A stretch of DNA of 64,000 bases from JANMZO01 sp963763135 (GCA_963763135.1 CAVXNJ010000012.1:744001-808000); one strand, 5' to 3'; positions 34,757 through 43,888 are shown, counted from the first letter of the stretch. Notes: generated by a model not told the origin, from the letters alone. Numbers and translations are program-made.

Positions 34757-36012
34757 ATGACACCGTCGGCTCGAAGTTGGGCGATCTCTTCGGGCGCCAA
34801 CCCGAGGATCGAGCCGAACACGAAGTCGTTGTCTTCACCTAGCAATGGCGCACCATCGGTGATCCGCCAGTCGGTCTCCGACAGATGGACCGGCAAGCCG
34901 TCGACGCGTACCCGACCCATCTCCAGATGTTCGACCGTCGGCCACAGGCCCCACGCCGCGGTGTTCGGATCGTTGTCGATCCGGTCGACCGGTCGGGCCA
35001 CGATGGATGCCGCGACGCCACGCGTCGTCAGTTCCGCCGCAATGTCCGAACGGTTGCGATTGCGGGTCCACGACGTGATCGCCGCGTCGAGTTCGTCTTC
35101 GAACGCCAACCGCCCCGCCAGGTCTGCGAACCGGTGATCGTCGATTCCCGCCAGTTCGGCGAGCACCTGCCAGTCCGCTTCGGTACGACAGGCAATGGCG
35201 ACCCAGTTGTCGTCGCCGGACGGATCACCGGCGCTCGGACCGTTCGAACTGTCGGCACAGCGGTAGATGCCATGGGGCGCGACAGCCGGATGCTGACTGC
35301 GATTGGAGTCGGGACGGCCGTCGCGGCGCAGCGGCCGACCGTTGACCGTTCCGTCGAGCACGGCTGGGCCGACCATGGTCGCTCCGGCGTCGGTGCACGA
35401 CATGTCGATCCACTGCCCTTCGCCGGTTCGGTTGCGGTGCAGTATCGCCGAAAGGATGGCGATCGTCATGAACGATCCGCCGTGATGGTCCATGAACGAG
35501 AAGCCGTAGCCGGCGGGCTCTTGGCCGGGTAGACCGGAACTGAACGACAGACCGCAGCACGCCTGAACGATCGGACCCCACGTTCGGAACGCACGGTACG
35601 GTCCCTGATGACCGAACCCGCAGTTGGAAACGTAGATGATGTCGGGCTTGATGGCCTGGAGTTCAGGCCACCCGAATCCCATACGGTCCAAGACGCCGGC
35701 GGCGAAGTTCTCCGTCACCACGTCCGACACAGCAATAAGTTCACGTAGTAATTCTTTCGCCCGGGGTAGGCGGACGTTGAGGGTGATCCCGAGCTTGCCG
35801 ACGTTGTGGTTGTTGTAGCCGCCACCCAGCTCGTTGCCACGTCTGGCGTCGATGTACGGCGGCATCCCGCGGAGAACATCCCATCGCCCCTGAGCCACCG
35901 GATCCTCGATGCGGATGACCTCGGCGCCGAATGCCGCCATCCACTTAGTCGATCCCGCGCCGGCGAGTTGGCCGGTGAAATCGCAGAATCGCAGGTGTCC
36001 GAGCGCGGTCAT
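34753..36012 (-). CDS. Family III CoA-transferase (CaiB/BaiF), first of a pair
   Basis: 419 aa from ATG 36012 (MTALGHLRFCDFTGQL). Signatures: STKWMAAFGAEVIRIEDPV, YNNHNVGKLGITLNVR, NCGFGHQGPYRAFRTWGPIVQA and the C-terminal substrate domain with WVAIACRTEADWQVLAELAG. It should transfer CoA between two acids of unknown identity. It overlaps the next CoA-transferase (ATGA). The upstream region towards the flavoprotein gene holds a nested palindrome, which could control both directions. The in-frame GTG at 36060 adds 16 residues unlike the family. Confidence 0.87.
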   Translation of the reverse strand: MTALGHLRFCDFTGQLAGAGSTKWMAAFGAEVIRIEDPVAQGRWDVLRGMPPYIDARRGNELGGGYNNHNVGKLGITLNVRLPRAKELLRELIAVSDVVTENFAAGVLDRMGFGWPELQAIKPDIIYVSNCGFGHQGPYRAFRTWGPIVQACCGLSFSSGLPGQEPAGYGFSFMDHHGGSFMTIAILSAILHRNRTGEGQWIDMSCTDAGATMVGPAVLDGTVNGRPLRRDGRPDSNRSQHPAVAPHGIYRCADSSNGPSAGDPSGDDNWVAIACRTEADWQVLAELAGIDDHRFADLAGRLAFEDELDAAITSWTRNRNRSDIAAELTTRGVAASIVARPVDRIDNDPNTAAWGLWPTVEHLEMGRVRVDGLPVHLSETDWRITDGAPLLGEDNDFVFGSILGLAPEEIAQLRADGVI

Positions 36013-36190
36013 GGGAGGAACACTTTCATCACCCGAACTCACTGAATCGGCGATTCTCACGCAGCCAGACTCTCAGACCGACCGCTGCGCCGCCAATTCG
36101 ATGCCGAGGGCAGCTCTGGCCGGAGCGACGTCGAGCACGCTGTCTCCGGCGTCGTCCCGGCACAGGCACGTTCCCAGTCCCAACGGTCAG

Positions 36191-36224
36191 GGCAACGCTT
36201 GCCAATTTGGCAAGCACCGTTGCC
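36191..36224. promoter_or_regulatory. Nested palindrome, candidate operator for divergent genes
   Basis: Inner repeat GCTTGCCA-ATT-TGGCAAGC (36197-36215) is flanked by GGCAACG (36191-36197) and CGTTGCC (36218-36224). A further TTTGCCA half-site follows at 36227-36233. It lies 32 bp before the flavoprotein-methyltransferase gene and ~180 bp from the divergent CoA-transferase. Dyad size fits a dimeric repressor; a terminator is less likely because no gene ends here. Confidence 0.65.
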
Positions 36225-36255
36225 GATTTGCCATTCGTGTCTTAGTGTCCAGGCC

Positions 36256-37839
36256 ATGAGCGAACATCGACCCCCTGCACTCGTGCGACACTGCGACGTC
36301 GCGATCATCGGCGCTTCGGCCGCCGGCCTCGGAGCCGGGCTACAACTCGGTCGTCAACGCCGGACGGTCATCGTCATTGACTCCGGCGAACCTCGAAACG
36401 CAGCGGCTGCGCACATGCACAGCTACCTCGGCCATGAAGGCCTCCCACCGGCGGAGCTCGCCGCGATCGGCCGGGAGGAAGTCCGAAGCTACGGCGGCGA
36501 AGTGATACCGGGTCGAACCGATGAGGTGACGAGAATCGATTCCGATCGGTTCCTCGTACAGCTCAGGGGTGGTCACCAGGTGATCGCCCGTCGCGTCCTC
36601 GCCGCTACCGGCCTCGTCGATGAGATTCCCGAAATCAACGGGCTCGCGCAACACTGGGGTCGTGATGCGATCCACTGCCCGTTCTGCCATGGCTACGAGG
36701 TACGTGATACGCACCTCGTTCAGATCATCACTCATCCCATGGGTCTTCACCCGTCGGTCCTCTTCCGCCAGCTGAGTTCGCATCTGACACTCGTCCTCCA
36801 CGAGGGAGTGGCTGCGGATCACCCGCAACTCGAAACGCTCCGGAGGTCCGGTGTGGCGATCGTCGACCAACGGGTTCAACGCATCGTCGCCGATGACAAT
36901 GGGCGCGTCTCCGCCGTCGAACTGGTCGGTGGCGATTTGATCAAGGCCGACGCGCTGGCGATCGGTCCGCGGTTTCGAGTGCGCGCCGCCATGCTTGAGT
37001 CGCTCGGCGTGCGTCCGGTCGAGCACGCAAGCGGGCTTGGTGATTACATCGAAACCAACCCGGCCGGCGAAACGTCAGCGATCGGCGTCTACGCCGCCGG
37101 GAATATCACTGATCCGAGTCAACAGATGATCAACGCCGCGGCACAGGGAAGTTGGGTCGGTGCGATGATCGCCTTCAGCCTGGCGAACGAAGACGCGTTG
37201 GAGGCGGCGAGACCGTCGGGCAACGAGCGAGATTGGGACCACCGCTACAGCGGCGATCAGATCTGGAGCGGAAACCCAAACGGCGCGCTGGTACACGAAG
37301 TCACAGATATGGCGCCGGGTCGGGCCCTGGACGTTGGAGCGGGTGAGGGCGGCGACGCCGTCTGGCTGGCCGAGCATGGCTGGCAGGTCACCGCCACCGA
37401 CGTGTCGCAACGTGGGCTCGATCGGATTTCGGCCGTGGCCAAGGAACGCGTACTTTCGGTTGTGTGCCTGCACACCGACGCAAACGCCCACGACGCGTAC
37501 AAGGGTGCGACATTCGACATGGTGTCGGCACATTACGCATCGATTCCCCGAACTCCGGATAAGCGGGCCGTGGCGAACATTCTCAAGGCGGTGGCACCCG
37601 GTGGCACGCTGCTGATCGTGAGCCACGATCTCGAACCGATGCGCAGTCCGATCGACACCAGCCTGTACAGCCGCCCCTTCGACGCCGATGCTTACGTACG
37701 CGTCGAGGATTTTATAAGTGCACTTGGTAACGACGCGGATTGGACGATCGAAACCCACGAGAGTCGACCCCGCCCGGCTGGAGCCTCATCGCACCATGTG
37801 AGCGACATCGTATTGCGTGCGAAACGGCGCGCGGCCTGA
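36256..37839 (+). CDS. Fusion of thioredoxin-reductase-like flavoprotein and class I methyltransferase
   Basis: 527 aa from ATG 36256. Residues ~10-305 are a pyridine-nucleotide-disulfide reductase domain: FAD motif DVAIIGASAAGLGAG, redox-type CPFC (~141-144) within HCPFCHGYEVRD, and the FAD-closing GVYAAGNITDPSQQ. Residues ~325-527 are a SAM methyltransferase: ALDVGAGEGGDAVWLA (~357) and QVTATDVSQRGLDRI. Such fusions exist in actinobacteria; the paired activity suggests a thiol or metalloid substrate, which I infer only. It is divergent from the CoA-transferases and convergent with the NRPS gene. Start choice is supported by GTGTCCAGGCC just upstream, though the ribosome-binding site is weak. 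Confidence 0.82.
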   Translation: MSEHRPPALVRHCDVAIIGASAAGLGAGLQLGRQRRTVIVIDSGEPRNAAAAHMHSYLGHEGLPPAELAAIGREEVRSYGGEVIPGRTDEVTRIDSDRFLVQLRGGHQVIARRVLAATGLVDEIPEINGLAQHWGRDAIHCPFCHGYEVRDTHLVQIITHPMGLHPSVLFRQLSSHLTLVLHEGVAADHPQLETLRRSGVAIVDQRVQRIVADDNGRVSAVELVGGDLIKADALAIGPRFRVRAAMLESLGVRPVEHASGLGDYIETNPAGETSAIGVYAAGNITDPSQQMINAAAQGSWVGAMIAFSLANEDALEAARPSGNERDWDHRYSGDQIWSGNPNGALVHEVTDMAPGRALDVGAGEGGDAVWLAEHGWQVTATDVSQRGLDRISAVAKERVLSVVCLHTDANAHDAYKGATFDMVSAHYASIPRTPDKRAVANILKAVAPGGTLLIVSHDLEPMRSPIDTSLYSRPFDADAYVRVEDFISALGNDADWTIETHESRPRPAGASSHHVSDIVLRAKRRAA

Positions 37840-37852
37840 CCGGCTATTCCGT

Positions 37853-40573
37853 CTATCTCCGGCCGAGCCGTTGCGCCAGTGGGTCCATCCACTCTGACAG
37901 CGCGGGTTCGAACACGAGTCCTCGGTGGGTCGTCTCGACATAACGCACTGCAGTACGCGACGGGTCCAGCAGCTTCAACCACGCCTCTGACTGGGGCCCT
38001 CGATGAGTGAACACGGCGAGCACCTCACCGTCGTACCGAGGGACCTTGTATCGCCGGGCCAGCCGTCGTGTCACGTACCAGAACGCTACCCAGCGATCGT
38101 CCGGTAAGAGGCGGCGGGTGAGCCGGTTCGGGAAACGACCGTGGAGGTCGACGGACCGGTAGTGGAGCCACGGCCAGATCCTACGGTCCGACAGAAGCGC
38201 GTTCGGGAGCAGGCGGGTCTTCTCCCGGGCGTAGGTCGGCATGCCGAGCGGGTTGCGGAGCATGTGCTTCGCGTGCCGCAGCATCCGACGACTCATGCGC
38301 TCTCGATGTGCGGCGACGTATTCACGGGCCCGGTCGATTTCATCGATTCGCAGCGAAGGATCGTCGGCGCTCCGGTACGGCTCGGTCGGATCGAGGAGGA
38401 AGAGCAGCTCGACCTCCTCTCCACGTGAGCGGAGCTGGTTGGCGATCTCGACGGCCATGATCCCGCCGAACGAGAAGCCTCCCAGTCGGTATGGGCCGTG
38501 TGGCTGGATGCGTACGATCTCTTCGACGTGTGCGGCGGCGAGCGTCTCCAGGTCCTTGGCGCGGGCGAACCCCTGGCCGAGCGCGTAGTAGTTCACCGCG
38601 TGCAACGGGGCGTCGACGCGCCAGAGCCCGGCTCGCGCGAGGTTCAGTTCGATCGCGCAGAGAAAGACCGGGGCGCCGCGACCACCATGAACGAGCTCGA
38701 AAGTGAAGGCACGATCAGCGCTGTCAGCGTCGAGCGCGGCGTCGTTACGGACGGCGTCGATCCGTGTTGCGAACAAACGCAACGTCGGCGCACTGAGCAG
38801 CGACTCGATCGACAGCGACACACCGAACTCGGCCTCCGCATCGAGAAGCATCGCGACTGCGGCAAGCGAGTCACCCCCGAGCCCGATGAAGGAGTCATCC
38901 CGGCGGACCGTCGGGCATCGCAGTGTCGCCCGCCAGATATCGCGCAGCACCGCCTCGGTGAGCGTGAGATCGGAGAGGGGTTCTTCGCCGACCGGAGCGA
39001 CGCTCTCGGGTTGCTCTGCGGCGGACCGTATAGCCACACGGTCGATTTTTCCGTTTGCGTTCAGAGGCAGCTTTTCGTAGAACACGATCCGGGTCGGCAC
39101 CATTGCCGCGGGCAGTCGAAGCGACAGCAGGTCGCGGAGCTCAGCGGCAGTGAAATGGGTGCCGGGCTCGGTAACGACGCCTGCGGCGATACCACGGCCA
39201 CCCGGTCCTTCGTACCAGGCAGCCGCGGCGCGCACGATGCCCGGCTCCTCGTTGAGCGCCCATTCGACCTCCATCGGTTCGACGCGCACGCCATGGACCT
39301 GCACCTGGTCGTCGGTCCGCCCGAGAAACGACAGCACCCCTGACGGCTGGCGGCGCACGAGGTCACCCGTGAGGTACCAGCGCATCGAATCGCTCCATCG
39401 ATAGCGCTCCGCGGTCAACTCTGGCGCGTCGCGATAGCCGCGGGTCACGGCAAGACCGCCGACCCACAGTTCGCCCTCACCGGTCGGCGATTCGAGGCCA
39501 TCGGCACCGATCACGATCGCTGGCATGTTCGGCCATGACGTTCCGATGGGAGCGGCAGAGGAAGTGGACCCGTCGAGCGCTCCGGGCCCGTCGAGTCGGT
39601 GGCCGGTGCACCAGATCGTCGTCTCGGTCGGCCCGTACAGGTTCCACACGATGTCTCCAACACGAGACAGCCGATCGGCGAGCGCCGGCGCGATCGCCTC
39701 ACCGGTGCTGATGGCGACGCGCAGCCGCGGGAACATGACATCGTCGAGGAGTAGCGACCACACCGACGGCCCGGTCTGGAAGACCGTTACCGAGTCACGC
39801 CGAATAGCCCGGCCAACCGCGCCGCGCTCGAGCAGGAGCCGACGGTTGCCGAGTACGAGGCTGCCACCGCAGATGAGCGGGAGGAATACTTCGACGACCG
39901 AGATGTCAAACGCGAGTGTCGACACCGCGAGGTAACGGTCCGCCTCCGTGAAGGCGAACGCTTCACGAGCCGAGAGAAGAAGGTTGATCACGTTTCGATG
40001 TTCGACCTCGACACCCTTGGGAGTGCCTGTGCTTCCGGAGGTGTACATCACGTACGCCAGTCGGCTCCCGCCCGGTGCGATCCCGAAAGCGCGTGTCGTC
40101 TGAGCCGCCCGAGTGGGGATTGCGGCCACGTCCAGAATCTGAGGCGGCTCGGTGGGGGAAGTCTCGGTCTCCAGTGCGGAGCTGAGTCGTGACCCGAACT
40201 CCTCGTCGCACAGCACGACGCGCACCCCCGACCGTTGGACGATACGAGCCGCACGAGCAGCAGGCTCCTCAGGATCGAGCGGTAGGTAGGCGCCACCCGC
40301 GTGGAGGATGCCGAGTAGCACAGCGACGACATCGGGTGTCCGTCGCATGAAGACACCGACCGCCTCCTCGGGCGCCAGGCCACCCGATATAAGATGCGCG
40401 CTTATCGACTTCGCGCGGTCCATGAGCTCGGCATAGGTGAGCTGCGAGCGTTCCGCTGAATCGGCCCCGAGTACCGCTATCGCATCCGGCCTGCGGTGCG
40501 CCTGTTCGGCGATCAACTCGACGAGGTTGCGATCACTCGCAGTCGGGTCCACGTGGAAGGGCTCGACAACCAT
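37853..40573 (-). CDS. Single-module NRPS: adenylation, carrier and thioesterase domains
   Basis: 906 aa from ATG 40573. A domain: A3 AYVMYTSGSTGTPKGVEVEH (~170-190), A4 AFDISVVEVF with the amine-binding Asp, A5 NLYGPTETTIW, A7 YLTGDLVRR, A8 GRTDDQVQVHGVRVEP, A10 LPLNANGKIDR. Carrier domain: LGGDSLAAVAML (phosphopantetheine Ser ~568). Thioesterase: GGFSFGGIMAVEIAN (nucleophile ~699) and a C-terminal ETTHRGLV histidine. There is no condensation domain, so it should load one amino acid and release it as acid or a condensed product. It starts 11 bp after a P450 gene; A-PCP enzymes with P450s are known for beta-hydroxylation of a tethered amino acid (NovH/NovI, NikP1/NikQ). I infer the same here. 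Confidence 0.85.
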   Translation of the reverse strand: MVVEPFHVDPTASDRNLVELIAEQAHRRPDAIAVLGADSAERSQLTYAELMDRAKSISAHLISGGLAPEEAVGVFMRRTPDVVAVLLGILHAGGAYLPLDPEEPAARAARIVQRSGVRVVLCDEEFGSRLSSALETETSPTEPPQILDVAAIPTRAAQTTRAFGIAPGGSRLAYVMYTSGSTGTPKGVEVEHRNVINLLLSAREAFAFTEADRYLAVSTLAFDISVVEVFLPLICGGSLVLGNRRLLLERGAVGRAIRRDSVTVFQTGPSVWSLLLDDVMFPRLRVAISTGEAIAPALADRLSRVGDIVWNLYGPTETTIWCTGHRLDGPGALDGSTSSAAPIGTSWPNMPAIVIGADGLESPTGEGELWVGGLAVTRGYRDAPELTAERYRWSDSMRWYLTGDLVRRQPSGVLSFLGRTDDQVQVHGVRVEPMEVEWALNEEPGIVRAAAAWYEGPGGRGIAAGVVTEPGTHFTAAELRDLLSLRLPAAMVPTRIVFYEKLPLNANGKIDRVAIRSAAEQPESVAPVGEEPLSDLTLTEAVLRDIWRATLRCPTVRRDDSFIGLGGDSLAAVAMLLDAEAEFGVSLSIESLLSAPTLRLFATRIDAVRNDAALDADSADRAFTFELVHGGRGAPVFLCAIELNLARAGLWRVDAPLHAVNYYALGQGFARAKDLETLAAAHVEEIVRIQPHGPYRLGGFSFGGIMAVEIANQLRSRGEEVELLFLLDPTEPYRSADDPSLRIDEIDRAREYVAAHRERMSRRMLRHAKHMLRNPLGMPTYAREKTRLLPNALLSDRRIWPWLHYRSVDLHGRFPNRLTRRLLPDDRWVAFWYVTRRLARRYKVPRYDGEVLAVFTHRGPQSEAWLKLLDPSRTAVRYVETTHRGLVFEPALSEWMDPLAQRLGRR

Positions 40574-40584
40574 CGGTCCGGGTC

Positions 40585-41865
40585 TCACCGCGGCTCCAAG
40601 CCGATCGAAAGGCGCCGCGAGGGCTCCCAATGGTACGCGCCGCGAACCGGCGGACCATCGTGGATCAAACGCGGGCGCATGCCACGGGCGAGTGCCCCAA
40701 CCACCGCTGCACCGAACCGGATCGACATCCCTCCGAACGGGCATTGGTGGTGGTCGATGCCGAAGGGCGCGAAGTCATCGGGTCCCGGCGCGGTGCCGAC
40801 GAAGCGTGTTGGATCGAAGCGGTAGGGGTCCGGAAACACCTGCTCTTCGTGATGCACCTCCCACATGCAGATCCGAACGAAGGAGCCGGCGCAGATGCGA
40901 TGGCCCTCGAACTCAATGTCGGTGAGGGCTCGTCGCATCAGCCTCTCCGACTGGTCATTGCGCAGCACTTCGAGCACGAAGGCCTCGGCCGCCGCGGCTC
41001 CGACGGTGCCTCCGGTTGCGATCACGTCGAGCGCCTCCGGGTTCGCAGCCGAGTAGCGCAGAATCCATCGCACGAAGACCTGCAGGTCGAACCGTCCCAT
41101 CTCGACCATGTAGATGAGGTTCCCGAGCAACGTGTCGTCGATGTGATCTTCGGCCAGCACGCCGAGCACGCACTCCTGCGGGACCGGACGTTCACGGTCG
41201 GCCAGGCGGGCTCGCAGCTGTGAGCAAAGGTCCTCAAAAGCACGGTGCTGGGCGTCGCCGATGTTCCAAACAAGACCGTGCGGGCCGAGACGCCGAAAGC
41301 CGCCGACCAGCTCGTCGAAGGGCGCTTCCCCGGGACGGCCGCCAAAGAACAGGGCGATCAGCGATGCCGTCGCAATGTCGACCGCGGTGTCAAGAAGTGC
41401 CGGCGCCAGCTGTGCGTCGTCGCGCTCGGACATCGCCCTCAGCGCGTCGACGGCGATGCTCTCCACGACCGCTACCTCGACGACGTCGTCCAGGCGACGA
41501 GCAGCCCGCAACAGGGCTCGGCGGTAGCCGAGATGGTCCTCGCCATTCATCTGGCGAAGGAAGCCCTTAGGTACGAGCGGTTCGAGCGCGATTGTGTACG
41601 GACGGAGTGAGTCGGCGTGCTCGCGCAGCAACCGGCGCCCTCGAGCAATCCCGACGATGCAGACGCACGGCTCGCCATGCATGACCGCGTCGAACACGGG
41701 ACCATGCTGCGCCGCCAGCTTCGTGATCGTGAGTCGGTCGGCTTTTTCGAGGACGTCGAGCACGGGTAGCCGCGAATCAGCACGCGCGCTCCAACCATCG
41801 GGCCCCACCACCGCTCCCGATGACGGGCGTTCTCGGCGCTGCAGCAGCCCCAGTATTCGACCCAT
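40585..41865 (-). CDS. Cytochrome P450 with non-standard I-helix, linked to the NRPS
   Basis: 426 aa from ATG 41865, with GGAAAGGAAG upstream. The heme loop FAPFGIDHHQCPFGG has the axial cysteine (~374), and EVLR (~300) supplies the ExxR pair. The I-helix should carry (A/G)Gx(D/E)T, but the matching stretch reads LIYMVEMGRFDLQVFVRWIL with no Thr and no acid-alcohol pair. This is uncommon and may mean peroxide use, altered oxygen activation or another chemistry. It is followed by the NRPS after 11 bp, so it probably acts on the carrier-bound substrate. An in-frame longer start (41952) would extend into the AACGTCA array and is less likely. Confidence 0.8.
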   Translation of the reverse strand: MGRILGLLQRRERPSSGAVVGPDGWSARADSRLPVLDVLEKADRLTITKLAAQHGPVFDAVMHGEPCVCIVGIARGRRLLREHADSLRPYTIALEPLVPKGFLRQMNGEDHLGYRRALLRAARRLDDVVEVAVVESIAVDALRAMSERDDAQLAPALLDTAVDIATASLIALFFGGRPGEAPFDELVGGFRRLGPHGLVWNIGDAQHRAFEDLCSQLRARLADRERPVPQECVLGVLAEDHIDDTLLGNLIYMVEMGRFDLQVFVRWILRYSAANPEALDVIATGGTVGAAAAEAFVLEVLRNDQSERLMRRALTDIEFEGHRICAGSFVRICMWEVHHEEQVFPDPYRFDPTRFVGTAPGPDDFAPFGIDHHQCPFGGMSIRFGAAVVGALARGMRPRLIHDGPPVRGAYHWEPSRRLSIGLEPR

Positions 41866-41896
41866 GGTCTTCCTTTCCCCCATCGCCCCAAACATC

Positions 41897-41957
41897 AACG
41901 TCAGGTCACGGCGAACGTCAAGGGTCAAGATGAACGTCACCGTCGAGGTCAACGTCG
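41897..41957. repeat. Four AACGTC iterons spaced 17-19 bp
   Basis: AACGTCA at 41897, 41914 and 41933 and AACGTCG at 41951, with GGTC words between them (41904, 41923, 41947). The array sits 32 bp upstream of the P450-NRPS operon and 96 bp before the divergent SDR. Regular spacing close to two helical turns suggests a multi-site binding region for an unknown regulator. Confidence 0.6.
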
Positions 41958-42052
41958 TCGTTGGTTAGTCTCGCCGATTGCGACGGCTACCGGCAATGGG
42001 TCGCAAGTCGCACCTTCAGAGGCGGACGAGTCACCCCATACAATGCCCCACC

Positions 42053-42910
42053 ATGAGGAATCGCACAGAGAGCCGCTTGGCCGGCAAGGTCGCCGTGATC
42101 ACCGGCGGATCATCGGGTCTCGGTGCCGCGATGGCCCGCAGGTTCGTCGCCGAGGGTGGCAACGTTGGCATCGTCGACATCCAGGCCGAAGCCGGGAAGA
42201 CATTGGCTGACGAGTTGGGCGCCGCGGCCTTCTTCCGGGTTGGCGACGTGACCGTCGAAGACGACCTCGCGGCTGCTGTCGACGAAGCGGTGGCGCGGTG
42301 GGGACAGCTCGATGTGATGTGCAACAACGCCGGGTTCGGCGGAACCGTCGGCCCGATCACCGAGGTCACAGCGAACGACTACGACCACACGATGGGCGTT
42401 CTTCTGAAGAGCGTCGTTCTCGGCACGAAACACGCCGCACGAGTCATGGTCCCGCAAGGCTCGGGTTCGATCATCTCCACGTCGTCCGTGTGCGGAATCC
42501 AAGCGGGAATCGGACCACACCTCTACTCGACGGCCAAGGCCGCGATCATCATGCTTACCCAGTCGGTGGCCCTGGAGTTGGCCGAACATGGAATCCGGGT
42601 CAACTGCATTTGTCCTGGCTACATCGCAACTCCGCTCCTCGGCTCGGCGCGCCTCGAACGCCACGGAGCCGAGGTCACCGCCCGTCGCATCCAAGCGGCC
42701 AGCGACCAACTGGCCGACGCACAACCGCTCGCGCGTACCGGCGAGCCCGACGACATCGCAGCCATGGCCGCGTTCCTCGCGTCAGACGATGCCGAGTGGA
42801 TCACCGGCGGAGCACACGTCGTCGACGGAGGCCTGACCCTCGGCACACCATGGCGGCACCAGCCGACCAGCCTCACGGTTCGACGCCACGCCAAACCTAC
42901 GGAGTCTTGA
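42053..42910 (+). CDS. Short-chain dehydrogenase/reductase
   Basis: 285 aa from ATG 42053. Cofactor motif VITGGSSGLGAAMARRF, NNAGFGG, catalytic Ser in SIISTSSVCG and YxxxK in LYSTAKAAI. ICPGYIATPL and the C-terminal WITGGAHVVDGG are typical of classical SDRs. The D in GIVDIQAE points to NAD+ preference. It oxidises or reduces a secondary alcohol/ketone; substrate unknown. It is divergent from the NRPS operon and precedes a CitE-like gene by 85 bp. Confidence 0.9.
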   Translation: MRNRTESRLAGKVAVITGGSSGLGAAMARRFVAEGGNVGIVDIQAEAGKTLADELGAAAFFRVGDVTVEDDLAAAVDEAVARWGQLDVMCNNAGFGGTVGPITEVTANDYDHTMGVLLKSVVLGTKHAARVMVPQGSGSIISTSSVCGIQAGIGPHLYSTAKAAIIMLTQSVALELAEHGIRVNCICPGYIATPLLGSARLERHGAEVTARRIQAASDQLADAQPLARTGEPDDIAAMAAFLASDDAEWITGGAHVVDGGLTLGTPWRHQPTSLTVRRHAKPTES

Positions 42911-42995
42911 CCTATCGGGATCGGCCGTGGTTCGGTTAGCTTCTCGTGATGGCAACAGCTGACAACACCGCAACCATCACGCTCGTGGGGCTCGC

Positions 42996-43868
42996 ATGAC
43001 CCGCCCGATCGGTCGGCTGCGATCGCTGTTGTTTGCTCCGGCCGTTCGCCCCGATTTCGTGACGCGTCTCGGTGAGCGCGGTGCCGATGCGGTGGTGATC
43101 GACTGCGAAGACGCCACACCGCCTGATGCGAAAGCCGTCGGTCGCGCCAATGCCCGCGAGTTGGCGCCCGCTCTTGCAGGATCGTGTCAGGTGACGGTGC
43201 GCATCAACCCGCCGGCCACCGAGTGGTTCGTCGACGACGTTCGCCTCGGTCTATGTCCGGAACTCACTGCCGTTGTCGTTCCAAAGATCGAGTCGATCGA
43301 GGGGCTCGAGCAGGTTCGCGCCGCGCTCGCAAATGCTGGGCTCGCCGATCTCGGTGTGATTGCCGGAATCGAGACTGCGCTCGGGGTCGCTGACGCCCGC
43401 CCGTTACTCGCTCACCCGCAGGTGGTCGCTGCGTACTTCGGAGCCGAGGACTTCATCGCCGACATGGGCGGGGTCCGTACGGCGATGAACATGGAGGTCG
43501 CTTATGCCCGCAGTGCTGTTGCGCTCGCCGGAAGATTGGCCGGTGTTCCCGTGCTCGACCAGGTGGTGACCGACTTCCGAGACAACGACCGGTTCCAGCG
43601 TGAGGTCACCGAGGCGCGGTCCTTCGGATACGCCGGAAAGCTCTGCATCCATCCCGGCCAGGTGACGCTCGCGAACGCGGCGTTCGTGCCCGGACCGGCC
43701 GAAGTCGACCGGGCCCGACGCTTGCTCGCTGCCTACGAGTCGGCCTCGCGAGCAGGCATTGCCGCGATCGACTTCGAAGGCCAGATGGTCGACGCACCGC
43801 TGGCTGCCCAGGCGCGCCGCGTGCTTGCGTTGGACGAGGCCGAGCGAACCGCAGACGACGCAAGCTGA
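42996..43868 (+). CDS. HpcH/HpaI (CitE-like) CoA-ester lyase
   Basis: 290 aa. LRSLLFAPAVRPDFVTR, then AVVIDCEDATPPDAK, VTVRINPP, IAGIETALGV and YFGAEDFIADMGG give the Mg-binding acids of the CitE/malyl-CoA-lyase group, and KLCIHPGQV closes the barrel. These enzymes cleave or form malyl-, methylmalyl- or citramalyl-CoA. It is convergent with a MaoC hydratase (20 bp apart), the usual partner for making or using mesaconyl- or citramalyl-CoA. Substrate is inferred only. Confidence 0.85.
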   Translation: MTRPIGRLRSLLFAPAVRPDFVTRLGERGADAVVIDCEDATPPDAKAVGRANARELAPALAGSCQVTVRINPPATEWFVDDVRLGLCPELTAVVVPKIESIEGLEQVRAALANAGLADLGVIAGIETALGVADARPLLAHPQVVAAYFGAEDFIADMGGVRTAMNMEVAYARSAVALAGRLAGVPVLDQVVTDFRDNDRFQREVTEARSFGYAGKLCIHPGQVTLANAAFVPGPAEVDRARRLLAAYESASRAGIAAIDFEGQMVDAPLAAQARRVLALDEAERTADDAS

Positions 43869-43888
43869 CCCGGCTCGGATCCGCTGAG

